NCBI RefSeq assembly: GCF_949987515.2
Contig: NW_027192651.1
Location: forward strand, 2,542,001 to 2,606,000
Origin: Delphinus delphis
Taxonomy: Eukaryota > Chordata > Mammalia > Artiodactyla > Delphinidae
Direction: 5' to 3'
DNA length: 64,000 nt
A model generated the notes under the pieces. It was not told where the DNA came from. It saw only the letters and a list, made by a program, of their open reading frames with translations, and made no database searches. This document shows, piece by piece, positions 11,050-25,259 of this stretch. A program made the translations under genes and the position numbers. Positions within the stretch are counted from its first letter, which is position 1, and the number at the start of each line of letters is the position of its first letter.

Positions 11050-12629
11050 TCTCACTTCCCCCCGGTCAAAAGGGCCATCTGAAAAAAGTGTAAAATCCAG
11101 AAAGGCAGGACAGGCCATGGAGAACTGGGAGCCTTGTTATGCTGATGGGCGGGATGTAAATTGCCAACAACCACTCGGGAGAAGTGTATGGTGTTTCCTG
11201 AAACATCTAAAAAACAAAGCAACAGAACCTAGGGCACTTCCACTTATGGTCCTATAGCTTAGGGAAATTAAAATCAAAAAGACACAGCCACCCCAAAGTT
11301 TGGAACGGCTCTGTTTACAAGAACCTCGTTTACAGTACAAGTTCAACATCGCAGAAAGTGAAAAATGGATAAAGAAGTTGTGGTATTTACTTACAAAGCA
11401 ATATCACTCAGCAATGAAATCTGTGTCATCAGGCCCTTAGCAGCACAATGAGTGGATTCAGGTATGATGATTCTAACTGAAATAAGTCACACAGAAAAAG
11501 AAACATCATAAGATATCAGTAATACACGGAATGTAAACTTGGCTACACAGGAACTGAATTACAGAACAGAACAGGGTCTCAAATTTAGAAAACCAACTTA
11601 TTCTTGCTTAAGGGTAAAGGTGAGTTGGGGTGCTGCATAAAACCAGAGATTGAAATGAGCACAGATAAAGTTCCTTAGGCCAAATATGGAATAGACAAGA
11701 GCTACTCCTTGCTCAACGAAATGGACTCAACACCCCATATTAAACGCCTAAGAATGTACCTGACTAGTAAGTATCTTAAAACCTATGGATTGCTATGTCT
11801 CCGAAAGAGAATCAAGCATGTGTACAGGGGCATAAACGCAGCAGTGATAGGATTGGAGAGGTTCGGTGAGCAAATGAAGACCCTTTGAAGTCATATTGCA
11901 TGGTACCCATTCCACGGGTTTCAACTACCCAGGTTTAAGGTATTCTTCCTTCAGCTAAAACATGCATGTGGAACCTAGAGTATGATCAACCATGTGATCG
12001 GGAGACGTGTTCAAATATTTCTCAGTTTTCCTCCCCTGGTACTCGGGTGCAGCATTCCAGACGCTTTACTAACACTCTCCCCACTTGGAGAGTCAGTCCC
12101 TTTAACCTCCTGTTTGGCCCAGTTTGCAATTTCTGCGGAAGATGAACAGGAATAGCGAGAACCAATGAGAGGCTAGCTGGAGGTGTCTGGACGGGCAAAT
12201 TTAACTCTCATTTCCCACCAGGAAGAGGAATTAATCAAAGGCTCAGCATGCCGGGCCGTAACCAGATTAGGGCCTGAAGCCATCCTGTGGTGTTGCGGCC
12301 AGGTCACAAGAAAGCGAGTTGAAGAAAGGAGCTCAGGGGCACTGTAATTCACAAACCTGCAGAGTTATAAATGACAGCTATCGTCCAAAAATAGACTGAA
12401 GTAAGGCTGCCAAGAGGACTTGAAAGCGGGGCAGAATTGCACGAAACCGATTTCAGGAGGTAGACTGGAATTGCATTGAAAGCATAGGAAAAGAGGCAGA
12501 ACGTCCACAATGATGCACTTGGCTAAAAAGGGCGTATGCGTTTTTTCCTGAATATATTCAGGAAAAAAAGGATACGCCCTTTTTGGCCAACCAAGCAAGC
12601 TTGCAAAGGAAATCTGCACTATAATGAAG
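11050..12629 (+). repeat. Satellite monomer 8 (1,580 bp), CTAGAGTATG type with degraded palindrome
   Basis: Has the one-base insertion that turns CCCAAGTATG into CCTAGAGTATG with GTGATCGGG, a type seen in 14 of 40 units. Its palindrome (12519-12590) is the most damaged in the window: one change in the left arm (GGCTAAAA) and two in the right arm (AAAAGGATACG). Confidence 0.93.
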
Positions 12630-14205
12630 TCTCACTTCCCCCCGATCAAAAGGGCCATCTGAAAAAAGTGTAAAATCCAGAAAGGCAACAGGCCATTGAG
12701 AACTGGGAGCCTTGTTATGCTGATGGGCGGGATGTAAATTGCCAACAGACACTTGGGAGAAGTGTATGGTGTTTCCTGAAACATCAAAAAACAAAGCAAC
12801 AGAGCCTAGGGCACTTCCACTTATGGTCCTATAGCTTAGGGAAATTAAAATCAAAAAGACACAGCCACCCCAAAGTTTGGAACGGCTCTGTTTACAAGAA
12901 CCTCGTTTACAGTACAAGTTCAACATCGCAGAAAGTGAAAAATGGATAAAGAAGTTGTGGTATTTACTTACAAAGCAATATCACTCAGCAATGAAATCTG
13001 TGTCATCAGGCCCTTAGCAGCACAATGAGTGGATTCAGGTATGATGATTCTAACTGAAGTAAGTCACACAGAAAAAGAAACATCATAAGATATCAGTAAT
13101 ACACGGAATGTAAACTTGGCTACACAGGAACTGAATTACAGAACAGAACAGGGTCTCAAATTTAGAAAACCAACTTATTCTTGCTTAAAGGTAAAGGTGA
13201 GTAGGGGTGCTGCATAAAACCAGAGATTGAAATGAGCACAGATAAAGTTCCTTAAGCCAAATATGGAATAGACAAGAGCTACTCCTTGCTCAACGATATG
13301 GACTCAACACCCCATATTAAACGCCTAAGAATGTACCTGACTAGTAAGTATCTTAAAACCTATGGATTGCTATGTCTCCGAAAGAGAATCAAGCATGTGT
13401 ACAGGGGCATAAACGCAGCAGTGATAGGATTGGAGAGGTTCGGTGAGCAAATGAAGACCCTTTGAAGTCATATTGCATGGTACCCATTACACGGGTCTTA
13501 ACTTTCCAGGTTTAAGATATTCTTCCTTCAGCTAAAACATGCATGTGGAACCCAAGTATGATCAACCATGTGAACGGGAGACGTGTTCAAATATGTCTCA
13601 GTTTTCCTCCCCTGGTACTCGGGTGCAACATTCCAGACGATTTACTAACACTCTCCCCACTTGGAGAGTCAGTCCCTTTAACCTCCTGTTTGGCCCAGTT
13701 TGCAATTTCTGCGGAAGATGAACAGGAATAGCGAGAACCAATGAGAGGCTAGCTGGAGGTGTCTGGACGGGCAAATTTAACTCTCATTTCCCACCAGGAA
13801 GAGGAATTAACCAAAGGCTCAGCATGCCAGGCCGGAACCAGATTAGGGCCTGAAGCCATCCTGCGGTGTTGCGGCCAGGTCACAAGAAAGCGAGTTGAAG
13901 AAAGGAGCTCAGGGGCACTGTAATTCACAAACCTGCAGAGTTATAAATGACAGCTATCGTCCAAAAATAGACTGAAGTAAGGCTGCCAAGAGGACTTGAA
14001 ATCGGGGCAGAATTGCAGGAAACTGATTTCAGGAGGTAGACTGGAATTGCATTGAAAGCATAGGAAAAGAGGCAGAACGTCCACAATGATGCACTTGGCC
14101 AAAAAGGGCGTATGCGTTTTTTCCTGAATATATTCAGGAAAAAACGCATACGCCCTTTTTGGCCAACCAAGCAAGCTTGCAAAGGAAATCTGCACTACAA
14201 TGAAG
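12630..14205 (+). repeat. Satellite monomer 9 (1,576 bp), deletion subfamily
   Basis: Shares GGCAACAGGCCATTGAG with monomers 3 and 18 (minus 2 bp) and loses one more base at ACATCAAAAAAC. These frameshifts join two short antisense frames into one of 122 codons (12558-12926), which is incidental. Palindrome at 14095-14166 is perfect. Confidence 0.93.
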
Positions 14206-15785
14206 TCTCACTTCCCCCCGGTCAAAAGGGCCATCTGAAAAAAGTGTAAAATCCAGAAAGGCAGGACAGGCCATGGAGAACTGGGAGCCTTGTTATGCTG
14301 ATGGGCGGGATGTAAATTGCCAACAGACACTCGGGAGAAGTGTATGGTGTTTCCTGAAACATCTAAAAAACAAAGCAACAGAGCCTAGGGCACTGCCACT
14401 TATGGTCCTATAGCTTAGGGAAATTAAAATCAAAAAGACACAGCCACCCCAAAGTTTTGGACGCCTCTGTTTACAAGAACCTCGTTTACAGTACAAGTGC
14501 AACATCGCAGAAAGTGAAAAATGGATAAAGAACTTGTGGTACTTACGTACAATGCAGTATCACTCAGCAATGAAATCTATGTCATCAGGCCCGTAGCAGC
14601 ATAATGAGTAGATTCAGGTACGATGATTCTAACTGAAATAAGTCACACAGAAAAAGAAACATCATAAGATATCAGTAATACACGGAATGTAAACTTGGCT
14701 ACACAGAAACTGAATTACAGAACAGAACAGGGTCTCAAATTTAGAAAAACAACTTATTCTTGCTTAAGGGGAAAGGTGAGTTGGGGTGCTGCAAAAAACC
14801 AGAGATTGAAATGAGCACAGATAAAGTTCCTTAAGCCAAATATGGAATAGACAAGAGCTACTCCTTGCTCAACGAAATGGACTCAACACCCCATATTAAA
14901 CGCCTAAGAATGTACCTGACTAGTAAGTATCTTGAAACCTATGGATTGCTATGTCTCCAAAAGAGAATCAAGCGTGTGTACAGGGGCATAAACGCAGCAG
15001 TGATAGGATTGGAGAGGTTTGGTGAGCAAATGAAGACCCTTTGAAGTCATATTGCATGGTACCCATTCCACGGGTCTCAACTCTCCAGGTTTAAGGTATT
15101 CTTCCTTCAGCTAAAGCATGCATGTGGAACCCAGAGTATGATCAACCATGTGAGCGGGAGACGTGTTCAAATATGTCTCAGTTTTCCTCCCCTGGTACTC
15201 GGGTGCAACATTCCAGACGCTTTACTAACACTCTCCCCACTTGGAGAGTCAGCGCCTTTAACCTCCTGTTTGGCCCAGTTTGCAATTTCTGCGGAAGATG
15301 AACAGGAATAGCGAGAACCAATGAGAGGCTAGCTGAAGGTGTCTGGACGGGCAAATTTAACTCTCATTTCCCACCAGGAAGAGGAAATAACCAAAGGCTC
15401 AGCGTGCCGTACCGGAACCAGATTAGGGCCTGAAGCCATCCTGCGGTGTTGCGGCCAGGTCACAAGAAAGCGAGTTGAAGAAAGGAGCTCAGGGGCACTG
15501 TAATTCACAAACCTGCAGAGTTATAAATGACAGCTATCGTCCAAAAATAGACTGAAGTAAGGCTGCCAAGAGGACTTGAAAGCGGGGCAGAATTGCAGGA
15601 AACCGATTTCAGGAGGTAGACTGGAATTGCATTGAAAGCATAGGAAAAGAGGCAGAACGTCCACAATGATGCACTTGGCCAAAAAGGGCGTATGCGTTTT
15701 TTCCTGAATATATTCAGGAAAAAACGCATACGCCCTTTTTGGCCAACCAAGCAAGCTTGCAAAGGAAATCTGCACTACAATGAAG
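14206..15785 (+). repeat. Satellite monomer 10 (1,580 bp), divergent lineage
   Basis: Shares AACTTGTGGTACTTACGTAC, CCCGTAGCAGCATAATGA and GGTACGATGATTC with monomer 27 and with no other unit. Also AAGCGTGTG and CCCAGAGTATG with GTGAGCGGG. Palindrome at 15675-15746 is perfect, and the conserved block looks ordinary, so divergence is confined to the rest of the unit. Confidence 0.93.
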
Positions 15786-17363
15786 TCTCACTTCCCCCCG
15801 GTCAAAAGGGCCATCTGAAAAAAGTGTAAAATCCAGAAAGGCAGGACAGGCCATGGAGAACTGGGAGCCTTGTTATGCTGATGGACGGGATGTAAATTGC
15901 CAACAACCACTCGGGAGAAGTGTATGGTGTTTCCTGAAACATCTAAAAAACAAAGCAACAGAACCTAGGGCAATTCCACTTATGGTCCTATAGCTTAGGG
16001 AAATTAAAATCAAAAAGACACAGCCACCCCAAAGTTTGGAACGGCTCTGTTTACAAGAACCTCGTTTACAGTACAAGTTCAACATCGCAGAAAGTGAAAA
16101 ATGGATAAAGAAGTTGTGGTATTCACTTACAAAGCAATATCACTCAGCAATGAAATCTGTGTCATCAGGCCCTTAGCAGCACAATGAGTGGATTCAGGTA
16201 TGATGATTCTAACTGAAGTAAGTCACACAGAAAAAGAAACATCATAAGATATCAGTAATACACGGAATGTAAACTTGGCTACACAGGAACTGAATTACAG
16301 AACAGAACAGGGACTCTAATTTAGAAAAACAACTTATGCTTGCTTAAGGGTAAAGGTGAGTTGGGGTGCTGCATAAAACCAGAGATTGAAATGAGCACAG
16401 ATAAATTTCCTTAAGTCAAATATGGAATAGACAAGAGCTACTCCTTGCTCAACGAAATGGACTCAACACCGCATATTAAACGCCTAAGAATGTACCTGAC
16501 TTGTAAGTATCTTAAAATCTATGGATTGCTATGTCTCCAAAAGAGAATCAAGCATGTGTACAGGGGCATAAACGCAGCAGTGATAGGATTGGAGAGGTTC
16601 GGTGAGCAAATGAAGACCCTTTGAAGTCATATTGCATGGTACCCATTCCACGGGTTTCAACTACCCAGGTTTAAGGTATTCTTCCTTCAGCTAAAACATG
16701 CATGTGGAACCTAGAGTATGATCAACCATGTGATCGGGAGACGTGTTCAAATATGTCTCAGTTTTCGTACCCTGGTACTCGGGTGCAACATTCCAGACGC
16801 TTTACTAACACTCTCCCGAATTGGAGAGTCAGTCCCTTTACCTCCTGTTTGGCCCAGTTTGCAATTTCTGCGGAAGATGAACAGGAATAGCGAGAACCAA
16901 CGGAGACTAGCTGGAGGTGTCTGGACGGGCAAATTTAACTCCCATTTCCTACCAGGAAGAGGAATTAACCAAAGGCTTAGTGTGCCATGCCAGAACCAGA
17001 TTAGGGCCTGAAGCCATCCTGCGGTGTTGCGGCCAGGTCAAAAGAAAGCGAGTTGAAGAAAGGAGCTCAGGGGCACTGTAATTCACAAACCTGCAGAGTT
17101 ATAAATGACAGCTATCGTCCAAAAATAGACTGAAGTAAGGCTGCCAAGAGGACTTGAAAGCGGGGCAGAATTGCAGGAAACCGATTTCAGGAGGTAGACT
17201 GGAATTGCATTGAAAGCATAGGAAAAGAGGCAGAACGTCCACAATGATGCACTTGGCCAAAAAGGGCGTATGCGTTTTTTCCTGAATATATTCAGGAAAA
17301 AACGCATACGCCCTTTTTGGCCAACCAAGCAAGCTTGCAAAGGAAATCTGCACTACAATGAAG
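15786..17363 (+). repeat. Satellite monomer 11 (1,578 bp), diverged 3' half
   Basis: Insertion-type unit (CCTAGAGTATG) that then loses two bases: TTTACCTCC for TTTAACCTCC, and AACCAACGGAG for AACCAATGAGAG. Between about 16,690 and 17,030 it carries a cluster of private changes (TTTTCGTACCC, CTCCCGAATTGG, ATTTCCTACC, GGCTTAGTGTGCC). Palindrome at 17253-17324 is perfect. Confidence 0.93.
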
Positions 17364-18942
17364 TCTCACTTCCCCCCGGTCAAAAGGGCCATCTGAAAAA
17401 AGTGTAAAATCCAGAAAGGCAGGACAGGCCATGGAGAACTGGGAGCCTTGTTATGCTGATGGGCGGGATGTAAATTGCCAACAACCACTCGGGAGAAGTG
17501 TATGGTGTTTCCTGAAACATCTAAAAAACAAAGCAACAGAACCTAGGGCACTTCCACTTATGGTTCTATAGCTTAGGGAAATTAAAATCAAAAAGACACA
17601 GCCACCCCAAAGTTTGGAACGGCTCTGTTTACAAGAACCTCGTTTACAGTACAAGTTCAACATCGCAGAAAGTGAAAAATGGATAAAGAAGTTGTGGTAT
17701 TTACTTACAAAGCAATATCACTCAGCAATGAAATCTGTGTCATCAGGCCCTTAGCAGCACAATGAGTGGATTCAGGTATGATGATTCTAACTGAAGTAAG
17801 TCACACAGAAAAAGAAACATCATAAGATATCAGTAATACACGGAATGTAAACTTGGCTACACAGGAACTGAATTACAGAACAGAACAGGGTCTCAAATTT
17901 AGAAAACCAACTTATGCTTGCTTAAGGGTAAAGGTGAGTTGGGGTGCTGCATAAAACCAGAGATTGAAATGAGCACAGATAAAGTTCCTTAAGTCAAATA
18001 TGGAATAGACAAGAGCTACTCCTTGCTCAACGAAATGGACTCAACACCGCATATTAAACGCCTAAGAATGTACCTGACTAGTAAGTATCTTAAAACCTAT
18101 GGATTGCTATGTCTCCGAAAGAGAATCAAGCATGTGTACAGGGGCATAAACGCAGCAGTGATAGGATTGGAGAGGTTCGGTGAGCAAATGAAGACCCTTT
18201 GAAGTCATATTGCATGGTACCCATTACACGGGTCTTAACTCTCCAGGTTTAAGGTATTCTTCCTTCAGCTAAAACATGCATGTGGAACCCAAGTATGATC
18301 AACCATGTGAACGGGAGACGTGTTCAAATATGTCTCAGTTTTCCTCTCCTGGTACTCGGGTGCAACATTCCAGACGCTTTACTAACACTCTCCCCACTTG
18401 GAGAGTCAGGGCCTTTAACCTCCTGTTTGGCCCAGTTTGCAATTTCTGCGGAAGATGAACAGGAATAGCGAGAACCAATGAGAGGCTAGCTGGAGGTGTC
18501 TGGACGGGCAAATTTAACTCTCATTTCCCACCAGGAAGAGGAATTAACCAAAGGCTCAGCATGCCGGGCCGGAACCAGATTAGGGCCTGAAGCCATCCTG
18601 CGGTGTTGCGGCCAGGTCACAAGAAAGCGAGTTGAAGAAAGGAGCTCAGGGGCACTGTAATTCACAAACCTGCAGAGTTATAAATGACAGCTATCGTCCA
18701 AAAATAGACTGAAGTAAGGCTGCCAAGAGGACTTGAAAGCGGGGCAGAATTGCAGGAAACCGATTTCAGGAGGTAGACTGGAATTGCATTGAAAGCATAG
18801 GAAAAGAGGCAGAACGTCCACAATGATGCACTTGGCCAAAAAGGGCGTATGCGTTTTTTCCTGAATATATTCAGGAAAAAACGCATACGCCCTTTTTGGC
18901 CAACCAAGCAAGCTTGCAAAGGAAATCTGCACTACAATGAAG
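17364..18942 (+). repeat. Satellite monomer 12 (1,579 bp)
   Basis: Close to the majority sequence. Private changes TGGTTCTATAG, CCTCTCCTGG and GTCAGGGCC. Palindrome at 18832-18903 is perfect. Confidence 0.93.
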
Positions 18943-20521
18943 TCTCACTTCCCCCCGGTCAAAAGGGCCATCTGAAAAAAGTGTAAAATCCAGAAAGGCA
19001 GGACAGGCCATGGAGAACTGGGAGCCTTGTTATGCTGATGGGCGGGATGTAAATTGCCAACAACCACTCGGGAGAAGTGTATGGTGTTTCCTGAAACATC
19101 TAAAAAACAAAGCAACAGAGCCTAGGGCACTGCCAGTTATGGTCCTATAGCTTAGGGAAATTAAAATCAAAAAGACACAGCCACCCCAAAGTTTGGGACG
19201 CCTCTGTTTACAAGAACCTCGTTTACAGTACAAGTTCAACATCGCAGAAAGTGAAAAATGGATAAAGAAGTTGTGGTATTTACTTACAAAGCAATATCAC
19301 TCAGCAATGAAATCTATGTCATCAGGCCCTTAGCATCACAATGAGTGGATTCAGGTATGATGATTCTAACTGAACTAAGTCACAAAGAAAAAGAAACATC
19401 ATAAGGTATCAGTAATACACGGAATGTAAACTTGGCTACACAGGAACTGAATTACAGAACAGAACAGGGTCTCAAATTTAGAAAACCAACTTATTCTTGC
19501 TTAAGGGTAAAGGTGAGTTGGGGTGCTGCATAAAACCAGAGATTGAAATGAGCACAGATAAAGTTCCTTAAGTCAAATATGGAATAGACAAGAGCTACTC
19601 CTTGCTCAACGAAATGGACTCAACACCGCATATTAAACGCCTAAGAATGTACCTGACTAGTAAGTATCGTAAAACCTATGGATTGCTATGTCTCCAAAAG
19701 AGAATCAAGCATGTGTACAGGGGCATAAACGCAGCAGTGATAGGATTGGAGAGGTTCGGTGAGCAAATGAAGACCCTTTGAAGTCATATTGCATGGTACC
19801 CATTACACGGGTCTCAACTCTCCAGGTTTAAGGCATTCTTCCTTCAGCTAAAACATGCATGTGGAACCCAAGTATGATCAACCATGTGAACGGGAGACGT
19901 GTTCAAATATGTCTCAGTTTTCCTCCCCTGGTACTCGGGTGCAACATTCCAGACCCTTTACTAACACTCTCCCCACTTGGAGAGTCAGCGCCTTTAACCT
20001 CCTGTTTGGCCCAGTTTGCAATTTCTGCGGAAGATGAACAGGAATAGCGAGAACCAATGAGAGGCTAGCTGGAGGTGTCTGGACGGGCAAATTTAACTTT
20101 CATTTCCCACCAGGAAGAGGAAATAACCAAAGGCTCAGCGTGCCGTACCAGAACCAGATTAGGGCCTGAAGCCATCCTGCGGTGTTGCGGCCAGGTCACA
20201 AGAAAGCGAGTTGAAGAAAGGAGCTCAGGGGCACTGTAATTCACAAACCTGCAGAGTTATAAATGACAGCTATCGTCCAAAAATAGACTGAAGTAAGGCT
20301 GCCAAGAGGACTTGAAAGCGGGGCAGAATTGCAGGAAACCGATTTCAGGAGGTAGACTGGAATTGCATTGAAAGCATAGGAAAAGAGGCAGAACATCCAC
20401 AATGATGCACTTGGCCAAAAAGGGCGTATGCGTTTTTTCCTGAATATATTCAGGAAAAAACGCATACGCCCTTTTTGGCCAACCAAGCAAGCTTGCAAAG
20501 GAAATCTGCACTACAATGAAG
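18943..20521 (+). repeat. Satellite monomer 13 (1,579 bp)
   Basis: GGGACGCCTC class. Private changes CTGCCAGTTATGG, CTGAACTAAGTCACAAAG, ATAAGGTATC, TAAGGCATTC and CAGACCCTTTAC. Palindrome at 20411-20482 is perfect. Confidence 0.93.
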
Positions 20522-22100
20522 TCTCACTTCCCCCCGGTCAAAAGGGCCATCTGAAAAAAGTGTAAAATCCAGAAAGGCAGGACAGGCCATGGAGAACTGG
20601 GAGCCTTGTTATGCTGATGGGCGGGATGTAAATTGCCAACAACCACTCGGGAGAAGTGTATGGTGTTTCCTGAAACATCTAAAAAACAAAGCAACAGAAC
20701 CTAGGGCACTTCCACTTATGGTCCTATAGCTTAGGGAAATTAAAATCAAAAAGACACAGCCACCCCAAAGTTTGGAACGGCTCTGTTTACAAGAACCTCG
20801 TTTACAGTACAAGTTCAACATCGCAGAAAGTGAAAAATGGATAAAGAATTTGTGGTATTTACTTACAAAGCAATGTCACTCAGCAATGAAATCTGTGTCA
20901 TCAGGCCCTTAGCAGCACAATGAGTGGATTCAGGTATGATGATTCTAACTGAAGTAAGTCACACAGAGAAAGAAACATCATAAGATATCAGTAATACACG
21001 GAATGTAAACTTGGCTACACAGGAACTGAAATACAGAACAGAACAGGGTCTCAAATTTAGAAAACCAACTTATGCTTGCTTAAGGGTAAAGGTGAGTTGG
21101 GGTGCTGCATAAAACCAGAGATTGAAATGAGCACAGATAAAGTTCCTTAAGTCAAATATGGAATAGACAAGAGCTACTCCTTGCTCAACGAAATGGACTC
21201 AACACCGCATATTAAACGCCTAAGAATGTACCTGACTAGTAAGTATTTTAAAACCTATGGATTGCTATGTCTCCGAAAGAGAATCAAGCATGTGTACAGG
21301 GGCATAAACGCAGCAGTGATAGGATTGGAGAGGTTCGGTGAGCAAATGAAGACCCTTTGAAGTCATATTGCATGGTACCCATTACACGGGTCTCAACTCT
21401 CCAGGTTTAAGGTATTCTTCCTTCAGCTAAAACATGCATGTGGAACCCAAGTATGATCAACCATGTGAACGGGAGACGTGTTCAAATATGTCTCAGTTTT
21501 CCTCCCCTGGTACTCGGGTGCAACATTCCAGACGCTTTACTAACACTCTCCCCACTTGGAGAGTCAGCGCCTTTAACCTCCTGTTTGGCCCAGTTTGCAA
21601 TTTCTGCGGAAGATGAACAGGAATAGCGAGAACCAATGAGAGGCTAGCTGGAGGTGTCTGGACGGGCAAATTTAACTCTCATTTCCCACCTGGAAGAGGA
21701 AATAACCAAAGGCTCAGCGTGCCGTACTGGAACAAGATTAGGGCCTGAATCCACCCTGCGGTGTTGCGGCCAGCTCAAAAGAAAGCGAGTTAAAGAAAGA
21801 AGCTCAGGGGCACTGTAATTCACAAACCTGCAGAGTTATAAATGACAGCTATCGTCCAAAAATAGACTGAAGTAAGGCTGCCAAGAGGACTTGAAAGCGG
21901 GGCAGAATTGCAGGAAACCGATTTCAGGAGGTAGACTGGAATTGCATTGAAAGCATAGGAAAAGAGGCAGAACGTCCACAATGATGCACTTGGCCAAAAA
22001 GGGCGTATGCGTTTTTTCCTGAATATATTCAGGAAAAAACGCATACGCCCTTTTTGGCCAACCAAGCAAGCTTGCAAAGGAAATCTGCACTACAATGAAG
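20522..22100 (+). repeat. Satellite monomer 14 (1,579 bp)
   Basis: Private changes GAATTTGTGG, CAATGTCAC, AGTATTTTAAAAC, GTACTGGAACAAG and CCTGAATCCACCC. Palindrome at 21990-22061 is perfect. Confidence 0.93.
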
Positions 22101-23679
22101 TCTCACTTCCCCCCGGTCAAAAGGGCCATCTGAAAAAAGTGTAAAATCCAGAAAGGCAGGACAGGCCATGGAGAACTGGTAGCCTTGTTATGCTGATGGG
22201 CGGGATGTAAATTGCCAACAACCACTCGGGAGAACTGAATGGTGTTTCCTGAAACAACTAAAAAACAAAGCAACAGAACCTAGGGCACTTCCACTTATGG
22301 TCCTATAGCTTAGGGAAATTAAAATCAAAAAGACACAGCCACCCCAAAGTTTGGAACGGCTCTGTTTACAAGAACCTCGTTTACAGTACAAGTTCAACAT
22401 CACAGAAAGTGAAAAATGGATAAAGAAGTTGTGGTATTTACTTACAAAGCAATATCACTCAGCAATGAAATCTGTGTCATCAGGCCCTTAGCAGCACAAT
22501 GAGTGGATTCAGGTATGATGATTCTAACTGAAGTAAGTCACACAGAAAAAGAAACATCATAAGATATCAGTAATACACGGAATGTAAACTTGGCTACACA
22601 GGAACTGAATTACAGAACAGAACAGGGTCTCAAATTTAGAAAACCAACTTATGCTTGCTTAAGGGTAAAGGTGAGTTGGGGTGCTGCATAAAACCAGAGA
22701 TTGAAATGAGCACAGATAAAGTTCCTTAAGTCAAATATGGAATAGACAAGAGCTACTCCTTGCTCAACGAAATGGACTCAACACCGCATATTAAACGCCT
22801 AAGAATGTACCTGACTAGTAAGTATCTTAAAACCTATGGATTGCTATGTCTCCGAAAGAGAATCAAGCATGTGTACAGGGGCATAAACGCAGCAGTGATA
22901 GGATTGGAGAGGTTCGGTGAGCAAATGAAGACCCTTTGAAGTCATATTGCATGGTACCCATTACACGGGTCTTAACTCTCCAGGTTTAAGGTATTCTTCC
23001 TTCAGCTAAAACATGCATGTGGAACCCAAGTATGATCAACCATGTGAACGGGAGACGTGTTCAAATATGTCTCAGTTTTCCTCCCCTGGTACTCGGGTGC
23101 AACATTCCAGATGCTTTACTAACACTCTCCCCACTTGGAGAGTCAGCGCCTTTAACCTCCTGTTTGGCCCAGTTTGCAATTTCTGCGGAAGATGAACAGG
23201 AATAGCGAGAACCAATGAGAGACTAGCTGGAGGTGTCTGGACGGGCAAATTTAACTCTCATTTCCCACCAGGAAGAGGAAATAACCAAAGGCTCAGCGTG
23301 CCGTGCCGGAACCAGATTAGGGCCTGAAGCCATCCTGCGGTGTTGCGGCCAGGTCACAAGAAAGCAAGTTGAAGAAAGGAGCTCAGGGGCACTGTAATTC
23401 ACAAACCTGCAGAGTTATAAATGACAGCTATCGTCCAAAAATAGACTGAAGTAAGGCTGCCAAGAGGACTTGAAAGCGGGGCAGAATTGCAGGAAACCGA
23501 TTTCAGGAGGTAGACTGGAATTGCATTGAAAGCATAGGAAAAGAGGCAGAACGTCCACAATGATGCACTTGGCCAAAAAGGGCGTATGCGTTTTTTCCTG
23601 AATATATTCAGGAAAAAACGCATACGCCCTTTTTGTCCAACCAAGCAAGCTTGCAAAGGAAATCTGCACTACAATGAAG
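22101..23679 (+). repeat. Satellite monomer 15 (1,579 bp)
   Basis: Private changes AACTGGTAGCC and AGAACTGAATGG. First unit with GACTAGCTGG, GCCGTGCCGG and AAGCAAGTTG together, a combination that becomes common from about 40 kb on. Palindrome at 23569-23640 has one right-arm mismatch (TTTTGTCC). Confidence 0.93.
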
Positions 23680-25259
23680 TCTCACTTCTCCCCGGTCAAA
23701 AGGGCCATCTGAAAAAAGTGTAAAATCCAGAAAGGCAGGACAGGCCATGGAGAACTGGGAGCCTTGTTATGCTGATGGGCGGGATGTAAATTGCCAACAA
23801 CCACTCGGGAGAAGTGTATGGTGTTTCCTGAAACATCTAAAAAACAAAGCAACAGAACCTAGGGCACTGCCACTTATGGTCCTATAGCTTAGGGAAATTA
23901 AAATCAAAAAGACACAGCCACCCCAAAGTTTGGAACGGCTCTGTTTACAAGAACCTCGTTTACAGTACAAGTTCAACATCGCAGAAAGTGAAAAATGGAT
24001 AAAGAAGTTGTGGTATTTACTTACAAAGCAATATCACTCAGCAATGAAATCTGTGTCATCAGGCCCTTAGCAGCACAATGAGTGGATTCAGGTATGATGA
24101 TTCTAACTGAAATAAGTCACACAGAAAAAGAAACATCATAAGATATCAGTAATACACGGAATGTAAACTTGGCTACACAGGAACTGAATTACAGAACAGA
24201 ACAGGGTCTCAAATTTAGAAAACTAACTTATTCTTGCTTAAGGGTAAAGGTGAGTTGGGGTGCTGCATAAAACCAGAGATTGAAATGAGCACAGATAAAG
24301 TTCCTTAAGCCAAATATGGAATAGACAAGAGCTACTCCTTGCTCAACGAAATGGACTCAACACCGCATATTAAACGCCTAAGAATGTACCTGACTAGTAA
24401 GTATCTTATAACCTATGGATTGCTATGTCTCTGAAAGAGAATCAAGCATGTGTACAGGGGCATAAACGCAGCAGTGATAGGATTGGAGAGGTTCGGTGAG
24501 CAAATGAAGACCCTTTGAAGTCATATTGCATGGTACCCATTCCACGGGTCTCAACTCTCCAGGTTTAAGGTATTCTTCCTTCAGCTAAAACATGCATGTG
24601 GAACCTAGAGTATGATCAACCATGTGATCGGGAGACGTGTTCAAATATATCTCAGTTTTCCTCCCCTGGTACTCGGGTGCAACATTCCAGACGCTTTACT
24701 AACACTCTCCCCACTTGGAGAGTCAGTCCCTTTAACCTCCTGTTTGGCCCAGTTTGCAATTTCTGCGGAAGATGAACAGGAATAGTGAGAACCAATGAGA
24801 GGCTAGCTGGAGGTGTCTGGACGGGCAAATTTAACTCTCATTTCCCACCAGGAAGAGGAAATAACCAAAGGCTCAGCGTGCCGGGCCGGAACCAGATTAG
24901 GGCCTGAAGCCATCCTGCGGTGTTGCGGCCAGGTCACAAGAAAGCGAGTTGAAGAAAGGAGCTCAGGAGCACTGTAATTCACAAACCTGCAGAGTTATAA
25001 ATGACAGCTATCGTCCAAAAATAGAGTGAAGTAAGGCTGCCAAGAGGACTTGAAAGCGGGGCAGAATTGCAGGAAACCGATTTCAGGAGGTAGACTGGAA
25101 TTGCATTGAAAGCATAGGAAAAGAGGCAGAACGTCCACAATGATGCACTTGGCCAAAAAGGGCGTATGCGTTTTTTCCTGAATATATTCAGGAAAAAACG
25201 CATACGCCCTTTTTGGCCAACCAAGCAAGCTTGCAAAGGAAATCTGCACTACAATGAAG
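23680..25259 (+). repeat. Satellite monomer 16 (1,580 bp), CTAGAGTATG type
   Basis: Insertion-type unit. AAATATATCTC and TCAGGAGCAC are shared only with its right neighbour, monomer 17. Private changes CTTATAACC, ATAGTGAGAACC and ATAGAGTGAAG. Palindrome at 25149-25220 is perfect. Confidence 0.93.

Noticed and set aside
12558..12926. 122-codon antisense frame, and a 139-codon one at 26575-26994
   Set aside because: Both arise from small deletions or substitutions that fuse two short frames in single copies; not shared by the array.
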